Positions 6,602 through 10,157 of a stretch of DNA of 10,157 nt are shown here, in pieces (the first letter of the stretch is position 1; each line of letters begins with the position of its first letter). Source of the stretch: Ruminococcus flavefaciens (GTDB lineage: Bacteria > Bacillota > Clostridia > Oscillospirales > Ruminococcaceae). Made by a program: the position numbers and the translations under genes. The notes beneath the pieces were generated by a model that was not told the DNA's origin, did not search any database, and was given only the letters and a program-made list of their open reading frames with translations. Location of the stretch: contig DFJW01000070.1 of NCBI GenBank assembly GCA_002373775.1, positions 13,107 through 23,263 on the forward strand. Reading direction: 5' to 3'.

Positions 6602-7351
6602 ATGAAATTCATCTCATGGAACGTAAACGGTTTCCGCGCATGTCTGCAAAAGGGATTTCCCGAATTTTTCGCCAGTGCAGACGCTGATATATTCTGTCTT
6701 CAGGAAACTAAAATGCAGCCCGGTCAGGCTGATTTCGAACCCGAGGGCTACCATGTCTACTACCACAGTGCCCAGAAAAAAGGCTACTCCGGCACCGCTG
6801 TGTTCACCAAGACCGAGCCGCTTTCTGTCAGCTACGGACTCAACGGCGAGCATACCGATGAGGGCAGAGTCATCACCTGTGAATATGAGGACTTCTACTT
6901 CGTCTGCTGCTATGTTCCCAATGCGCAGGACGGTCTGAAACGCATCGACTACCGCATGGAGTTCGAGGACGCAATGCGTGCCTATCTCTCTGAACTGGAC
7001 AAGAAAAAGCCTGTGGTTTACTGCGGCGACCTCAATGTTGCACATGAGGAGATAGACCTGAAGAACCCGAAGTCCAACCGCGGAAATGCCGGATTTTCCG
7101 ACGAAGAGCGCGGCAAGTTCACCGAACTGCTGAACGCCGGTTTTACCGATTCCTTCCGCAGACTTTATCCCGATGTCACCGGTGTCTATTCATGGTGGTC
7201 CTACAGATTCAACGCCCGGAAGAACAACGCAGGCTGGCGTATCGACTATTTCGTGGTGTCCGACCGCTTTATGGACAGGGTTCAGGACTCAAAGATCCTC
7301 ACCGACATCACCGGCAGCGATCACTGTCCGGTAGAGCTGGATATTGTTTAA
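6602..7351 (+). CDS. xth: Exodeoxyribonuclease III / AP endonuclease
   Basis: A 249-residue cytoplasmic DNA-repair nuclease of the exonuclease/endonuclease/phosphatase superfamily, ExoIII/Ape1 type. It cuts 5' of abasic sites and trims 3' ends in base-excision repair. GGAGG at 6591-6595 sets the start. All family motifs are present: SWNVNG with Asn7; LQETK with Glu35 (metal ligand); YVPNA with Tyr104; GDLNVAH with Asp143 and Asn145; the specificity stretch YSWWSYR (196-202); WRIDYFVVS with Asp215; and GSDHCPV with Asp240-His241 (catalytic pair). The length is normal for the family. It is a single-gene unit between its own promoter and the terminator at 7395. The Bacillus name exoA would fit equally well. 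Confidence 0.96.
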   Translation: MKFISWNVNGFRACLQKGFPEFFASADADIFCLQETKMQPGQADFEPEGYHVYYHSAQKKGYSGTAVFTKTEPLSVSYGLNGEHTDEGRVITCEYEDFYFVCCYVPNAQDGLKRIDYRMEFEDAMRAYLSELDKKKPVVYCGDLNVAHEEIDLKNPKSNRGNAGFSDEERGKFTELLNAGFTDSFRRLYPDVTGVYSWWSYRFNARKNNAGWRIDYFVVSDRFMDRVQDSKILTDITGSDHCPVELDIV

Positions 7352-7353
7352 TG

Positions 7354-7369
7354 TGTTTCATGTGAAACA
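7354..7369. promoter_or_regulatory. parS: parS-like ParB-binding site
   Basis: TGTTTCATGTGAAACA differs from the widely conserved chromosomal parS consensus TGTTTCACGTGAAACA at one base (T for the central C). It lies between genes, 2 bp after the xth stop. Chromosomal parS sites cluster near the replication origin, where ParB loads and spreads. The alternative is a weak AT-rich terminator hairpin followed by TTTT, but a much better terminator lies 26 bp on. Confidence 0.6.
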
Positions 7370-7394
7370 TTTTCCACAGAACTGAATAAATAAA

Positions 7395-7438
7395 ACGGGC
7401 ATGATATCATCAATGAGACGTATCATGCCCGTGTTTTT
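7395..7438. terminator. Bidirectional terminator between xth and the dockerin gene
   Basis: A perfect 12-bp stem, ACGGGCATGATA (7395-7406) with TATCATGCCCGT (7421-7432), is followed by GTTTTTG on the plus strand. On the minus strand the stem is followed by TTTTATTTATT. It sits between two convergent genes and should serve both. Confidence 0.9.
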
Positions 7439-7441
7439 GTT

Positions 7442-8158
7442 TTATGCGTCCTGAGCTGAAGCATAGCCATAGTATGCGAGGATAAGAGAGGCGTCTGTTC
7501 CGTTTATCAAGCCGTCCTGATTCACATCGCCATACACACGGATAGCCCGCAGATGAACGTAACTGTCGTTAAAGTAAGCGTCTGATGAAAGGTCGGCATA
7601 GTAACCGAGTATCAGCGAAGCATCCCTTGCATCGAGAATGCCGTCAAGATTCACATCTCCTGCTGACAGCCGGATCATGCTGCCGTCTTCATCGGGGAAA
7701 TAATGCTCTCCCGCCAGTTCCAGCGACTTCTGCTTATACAGCTTTGGAAGTTCATTCATAAGATAATCATTGCCTTCTGCCACAACTTCCTCATTTGACA
7801 GCCCGGAAGTTTCACGGTAGTAGCTGAGTACCAGAGTAGAATCCAAGCCGTTAATAAAGCCGTCTCCGTCAACATCACCGTATTCTTTGATCGTTTCCGG
7901 GAAGGGGAAAAAGTTGATATTATCCAGTTCGCCGCCCATACTTGCAAGGTCAGCATTGTAGCTCAGGATTAACATGGCGTCCTTTGCATCTGTAACGCCG
8001 TCGCCGTTTATGTCTGCCCCATAGAATTCCCTCTCCGTCACATTTCCGTCTCTGTCTTTAAGATAGAATATGTAAGGTTCAGCATCAGCAGATGCAGTCA
8101 CAGGAACAGCGCACATTCCGAGAGCCGCTGCCGCAAGTACAGATATGAATTTTTTCAT
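7442..8158 (-). CDS. Secreted protein made of four dockerin repeats (two dockerin pairs)
   Basis: A 238-residue exported protein. The start at 8158 (MKKFISVLAAAALG) follows AAAGGAGGG at 8165-8173; the open frame reaching further upstream passes the -10 element. A signal peptide covers about residues 1-24 with cleavage near ASA-DA. Four calcium loops of the dockerin/F-hand type begin at Asp49, Asp95, Asp168 and Asp211, each D-x-[ND]-x-D-G with Asp at loop position 12 (60, 106, 179, 222), followed by the helix [LI]ILxYY. Loops 1 and 3 share DA[KR]D and loops 2 and 4 share NG[LT]D, so a whole pair seems duplicated. Linkers within pairs (about 20-25 residues) are longer than in classical type I dockerins. 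No catalytic, cohesin, carbohydrate-binding or sortase domain is seen. In cellulosome-forming Ruminococcus, dockerins bind cohesins; a protein of dockerins alone could bridge two cohesins. The partner is unknown. Confidence 0.88.
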   Translation of the reverse strand: MKKFISVLAAAALGMCAVPVTASADAEPYIFYLKDRDGNVTEREFYGADINGDGVTDAKDAMLILSYNADLASMGGELDNINFFPFPETIKEYGDVDGDGFINGLDSTLVLSYYRETSGLSNEEVVAEGNDYLMNELPKLYKQKSLELAGEHYFPDEDGSMIRLSAGDVNLDGILDARDASLILGYYADLSSDAYFNDSYVHLRAIRVYGDVNQDGLINGTDASLILAYYGYASAQDA

Positions 8159-8185
8159 GTTGAGCCCTCCTTTAAAATCTGGCAC

Positions 8186-8203
8186 GCACCGCATTTGCGG
8201 CGC
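8186..8203 (-). promoter_or_regulatory. Hairpin in leader of the dockerin gene
   Basis: On the minus strand, GCGCCGC-AAAT-GCGGTGC forms a 7-bp stem with one wobble and a tetraloop, 12 nt upstream of the AAAGGAGGG. There is no U-tract. It resembles in position the hairpins upstream of the ribosome sites of argG and xth. Confidence 0.4.
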
Positions 8204-8230
8204 TTTATGTTTTCTGGTTTCTCTAATACC

Positions 8231-8239
8231 ATTATAGCA
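8231..8239 (-). promoter_or_regulatory. Extended -10 promoter of the dockerin gene
   Basis: On the minus strand, TGC-TATAAT is a perfect extended -10. No convincing -35 lies at 16-18 bp (the nearest resemblance, TTCACA, is 19 bp away). Predicted start near 8224, leader about 66 nt. Confidence 0.65.
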
Positions 8240-8446
8240 CAAAAAATCAAGAATGTGTGAACTAATTGTAAATCATCGGGAGGCAATTCAACTTTCGTAT
8301 ACCTGTACAGTTATGATACGCTGCCTTGTCACATATAAGCACATACATCCAAGTAAGTGCAATTGTGCAATATTGTCTGTTTCACAGTGCGTCAGCTCCG
8401 ATTTATTGTGCATTCATACAAATATCAAAAAAATCATATTTCCCCC

Positions 8447-8475
8447 TTGACTTTTTTCTTGCATTGCTGTATAAT
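8447..8475 (+). promoter_or_regulatory. Promoter of the tRNA-Met/tRNA-Glu unit
   Basis: TTGACT (8447-8452), a 17-bp spacer and TATAAT (8470-8475): near-consensus, as expected for stable RNA. The transcript would start near 8482, directly at a perfect 6-bp hairpin TCGCAG-gtgttt-CTGCGA (8483-8500) ahead of the first tRNA. Confidence 0.85.
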
Positions 8476-8508
8476 AAATTAGTCGCAGGTGTTTCTGCGA
8501 AGTAACAT

Positions 8509-8585
8509 GGCGGCATAGCTCAGTTGGCTAGAGTACTCGGTTCATACCCGATTGGTCGTTGGTTCAAATCCTACTGCCGCTACCA
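8509..8585 (+). tRNA. tRNA-Met (anticodon CAT), elongator type
   Basis: A 77-nt cloverleaf with encoded CCA. Acceptor GGCGGCA/TGCCGCT has a G1-T72 wobble; the D arm is GCTC/GAGT; anticodon CAT lies at 8543-8545 in loop TTCATAC; the T arm GTTGG/CCTAC carries TTCAAAT. The loop and its closing pairs match elongator tRNA-Met. It lacks initiator hallmarks (no 1-72 mismatch, no three G-C pairs closing the anticodon stem) and the loop differs from the CTCATAA I expect for tRNA-Ile2. It has mismatches at C27-T43 and T51-T63, more than usual for a functional tRNA. Confidence 0.93.
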
Positions 8586-8589
8586 ATAT

Positions 8590-8664
8590 GGCCCGTTGGT
8601 CAAGAGGTTAAGACATCGCCCTTTCACGGCGGAATCATGGGTTCAATTCCCGTACGGGTCACCA
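8590..8664 (+). tRNA. tRNA-Glu (anticodon TTC)
   Basis: A 75-nt cloverleaf with encoded CCA, 4 bp after tRNA-Met and surely co-transcribed. Acceptor GGCCCGT/ACGGGTC, anticodon stem TCGCC/GGCGG with TTC at 8623-8625 in CTTTCAC, T arm ATGGG/CCCGT. All stems pair, with a few G-T wobbles. Its 3' end is 147 bp from the integrase stop and is a possible attachment target. Confidence 0.96.
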
Positions 8665-8673
8665 TTCAGCAAT

Positions 8674-8717
8674 CCCACAGATGGCTTAAAATAGCCATTT
8701 GTGGGCTTTATTTTTTC
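8674..8717 (+). terminator. Terminator of the tRNA unit
   Basis: CCCACAGATGGCT (8674-8686) pairs with AGCCATTTGTGGG (8693-8705), a 13-bp stem with one G-T wobble and a 6-nt loop, followed by CTTTATTTTTTCT. Confidence 0.88.
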
Positions 8718-8729
8718 TAAAAATCAGGC

Positions 8730-8750
8730 TTTGGCACTTGTTTGGCACTT
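8730..8750. repeat. Two 11-bp-spaced direct repeats, possible integrase arm sites
   Basis: TTTGGCACTT occurs at 8730-8739 and 8741-8750, in phase at 11 bp, about one helical turn. It lies between the tRNA terminator and the integrase stop, inside the expected end of the integrated element. Arm-binding domains of Tn916/lambda-type integrases bind short direct repeats near the recombination core; the role here is inferred. Confidence 0.45.
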
Positions 8751-8778
8751 ATTATTTTTTAACTATTAATTTGGGTAT

Positions 8779-8809
8779 CCGCAGAGCTTTTGCTTTGCGG
8801 TACTTTTTT
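8779..8809 (+). terminator. Second plus-strand terminator at element edge
   Basis: CCGCAGAGC (8779-8787) pairs with GCTTTGCGG (8792-8800) with one wobble and a TTTT loop, then TAC and six T (8804-8809). The T-run is on the plus strand, so it stops transcription entering the element from the tRNA side. On the minus strand no T-run follows, so it is not a good terminator for the integrase itself. Confidence 0.65.
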
Positions 8810-8811
8810 GC

Positions 8812-10056
8812 TCATAATGCCAGTGCCTGCTGTTTAGCTTCGGCTTCGGTATCGTCCTCGGCAGGACTTTCTTCCTCTGTGCCTATATCGTTTGTGAAGC
8901 TCAGGGCGTTGCTTATCGCATCACAGTTACGAGCCTTAGCTTCCTGAAACATATGGGAATACAGGTTCAAGGTAGTTCCTACGACGCTGTGGCCCATGTC
9001 CGCCGAGACCGCCACTACGTCTACTCCCTCAAAGATGAGTAAGCTCGCATGGAGATGTCGCAGTGAATGGATATTTTTGAACGGCACTCCGATACGCTCA
9101 CAGTAGCCTTTCAGCCATTCAAATGGCGTCTGCGGATTCATAGGCTCGCCATTCCACTTCGTGAACAGCCTGTCGTGATCCTCCCACTTCGTACCGAGCT
9201 GCTCGGCTTCCGTATCCTGTTCCGCCTTGAACTGTTTGAGTAAGTTCATTATTGAGACAGGCATTTTGGACACTCGTTTCGACTTTCTCGTTTTCGTGGT
9301 ATCGGTATAAATGCCCTTTTCAGCGGTATACTGTGATGTGCGGCGGACGTGTATAATGTTGTGTTCAAAATCGATGTCCTTCCACTCCAAGCCGAGCATT
9401 TCACTGCGGCGGTAACCACTGTATATTGCAAGCAGCAGGTAGACCTGATACTTCATCGGCTCGCCTCTCAGGTTCTCATACAGCTTCTTCACCTCATCTA
9501 TGGTGTAGATCTGTTTCTCGTCCTGTTCCTGTTTCGGCACATATACTCGTCTGCAAGGATTGTCCGTCAGCATTCCCATTCGTATCGCATAGCTGAATAC
9601 GTCGCTGATGAAACTCAGATGATGCACTGCCGTTTTCCTCGACAGTGGCTTACCTGTGTTCATATTCTTGCCGTTGACAAGCATATCTGTCACGAACTTC
9701 TGAATATCACGAGCCGTTATCTTGTCGATCCGCTTATGTCCCAGTGCAGGATAGACACGCTTGGTGAGCTGTTTCATTCGTGCGTATGAGGTCGGTCTGA
9801 GATTGACTTTGGCATATTCCTCAAACCACTGCTCTGCGAATTTCTCGAACTTGACAGCCGATGTTATCTGTCCCCTCTTGCATTCTTCCTCGAACAGAAC
9901 TGCCTGACGAGTGAGTTCCTTTTCGATTTGCTTCGGTGTCATACCTGGCTCAGGCTTGTAGCTCTTGAACTGATTTCGCTGCTTGCCGTCTACACCATAG
10001 CCGCATGACACTCTTATCTGGTACGTTCCCTCGGAACGCTTTCTGATTGTCGCCAT
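8812..10056 (-). CDS. int: Tyrosine-type site-specific integrase (phage/ICE)
   Basis: A 414-residue recombinase that inserts and excises a mobile element. I chose the start at 10056 (MATIRKRSEGTYQIRVS), the usual N-terminus of this family, with GGAGG at 10068-10072. The in-frame ATG at 10107 overlaps the promoter -10, and the one at 10092 has its ribosome site only 2 nt away. Domains: arm-DNA-binding N-terminus about 1-60; SAM-like core-binding domain about 68-165 (KFAEQWFEEYAKVNLRPTS); catalytic domain about 180-375 with Arg216 (SGYRRSEMLGL), Lys255 (TKTRKSKR), His330-x-x-Arg333 (HSLRH), His356 (MGHS) and nucleophile Tyr366 (LNLYSHMF). All catalytic residues are present, so it is probably active. 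The acidic tail is ordinary. Its 3' end faces the tRNA pair, the common arrangement at an attachment site; the rest of the element should lie past the right edge. Phage versus conjugative element cannot be told. Confidence 0.95.
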   Translation of the reverse strand: MATIRKRSEGTYQIRVSCGYGVDGKQRNQFKSYKPEPGMTPKQIEKELTRQAVLFEEECKRGQITSAVKFEKFAEQWFEEYAKVNLRPTSYARMKQLTKRVYPALGHKRIDKITARDIQKFVTDMLVNGKNMNTGKPLSRKTAVHHLSFISDVFSYAIRMGMLTDNPCRRVYVPKQEQDEKQIYTIDEVKKLYENLRGEPMKYQVYLLLAIYSGYRRSEMLGLEWKDIDFEHNIIHVRRTSQYTAEKGIYTDTTKTRKSKRVSKMPVSIMNLLKQFKAEQDTEAEQLGTKWEDHDRLFTKWNGEPMNPQTPFEWLKGYCERIGVPFKNIHSLRHLHASLLIFEGVDVVAVSADMGHSVVGTTLNLYSHMFQEAKARNCDAISNALSFTNDIGTEEESPAEDDTEAEAKQQALAL

Positions 10057-10085
10057 ATATTTAAAAACCTCCGTTTCAAAACTAT

Positions 10086-10147
10086 GGCGCATTTCCTCCA
10101 CCGACATTATACCACAGGTCTGCGGAAATGTCTATCAGAAATGCGCC
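10086..10147. repeat. 10-bp inverted repeat flanking the integrase promoter
   Basis: GGCGCATTTC (10086-10095) and GAAATGCGCC (10138-10147) are perfect inverted copies bracketing the -35/-10 region. They could be a two-site operator for an element-encoded repressor or excisionase. Confidence 0.5.
10106..10134 (-). promoter_or_regulatory. Promoter of the integrase gene
   Basis: On the minus strand, TAGACA (10134-10129), a 17-bp spacer and TATAAT (10111-10106), with an extended TGG before the -10. The start near 10099 leaves a leader of about 43 nt and rules out the ATG at 10107. Confidence 0.7.
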
Positions 10148-10157
10148 GTTCGTGTTA

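Larger units (their letters stand above)
8159..8508. other. Intergenic region between dockerin gene and tRNAs
   Basis: This 350-bp stretch has no gene I would support. Its ends carry the dockerin leader and promoter (left) and the tRNA promoter and leader hairpin (right). The middle, about 8250-8445, contains only short AT-rich motifs: an imperfect hairpin GCACATAC (8339-8346) / GTAAGTGC (8353-8360) and the palindrome CAATATTG (8368-8375). I see no further signal. Confidence 0.7.

Noticed and set aside
6352..6687. 111-residue plus-strand open frame
   Set aside because: Reads through GC hairpins, the tandem repeat and the xth promoter and then overlaps xth out of frame. The repetitive Leu/Thr/Tyr/Ser stretch is a by-product of the 14-bp repeat.
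8378..8390. Second parS-like sequence (TGTTTCAC)
   Set aside because: Only a half-site; the following bases do not form the second arm.
8253..8450. 65-residue plus-strand open frame between the dockerin gene and the tRNAs
   Set aside because: No Shine-Dalgarno, no promoter, ends in the tRNA promoter and resembles no protein I know.

Overview
The window looks like chromosomal DNA of a low-to-mid GC, Gram-positive Oscillospiraceae-type gut bacterium, most likely a Ruminococcus. The evidence is strong AGGAGG ribosome sites, sigma-A promoters with extended -10 elements, tRNA genes with encoded CCA, a secreted protein built from dockerin repeats (cellulosome biology), and a parS-like ParB site. 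Species cannot be fixed from this stretch alone.

Layout from left to right. (1) 1-962, minus strand: the N-terminal four fifths of argG (argininosuccinate synthase), running off the left edge, with a consensus promoter and a perfect ARG box. (2) 1361-2311, plus: an NAD-dependent LDH/MDH-family dehydrogenase with a strong promoter, an upstream palindrome and a terminator. It carries arginine at the substrate-specificity position, so I favour malate dehydrogenase over the likely automatic label of lactate dehydrogenase. (3) 2393-2788, minus: a small FMN-binding split-barrel (PNPOx-like) protein. (4) 2994-6346, plus: a two-gene operon with ATGA overlap, an ECF sigma factor followed by a 955-residue single-pass membrane protein. 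Its short cytoplasmic head resembles an anti-sigma domain, and it has a giant extracellular part. (5) 6347-6601: a gene-free spacer with GC-rich hairpins and a five-copy 14-bp tandem repeat, then an xth promoter. (6) 6602-7351, plus: exodeoxyribonuclease III. (7) 7354-7369: a parS-like site, then a terminator shared with (8) 7442-8158, minus: a secreted protein made almost only of four dockerin repeats. (9) 8447-8717: a tRNA-Met/tRNA-Glu transcription unit. (10) 8730-10157: the edge of an integrated element, with 11-bp direct repeats and a tyrosine recombinase whose 3' end faces the tRNAs.

The genes are mostly independent single-gene units of housekeeping metabolism, repair and translation. 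The exceptions are the sigma/membrane-sensor pair, which reads as a cell-envelope signalling module, and the integrase, which marks the start of accessory DNA continuing past the right edge. Most likely to repay follow-up are the sigma/giant anti-sigma pair, the dockerin-only protein, the parS-like site, the R-for-Q dehydrogenase, and the tRNA/integrase junction. I saw no CRISPR array, defence system, riboswitch or T-box that I could support.
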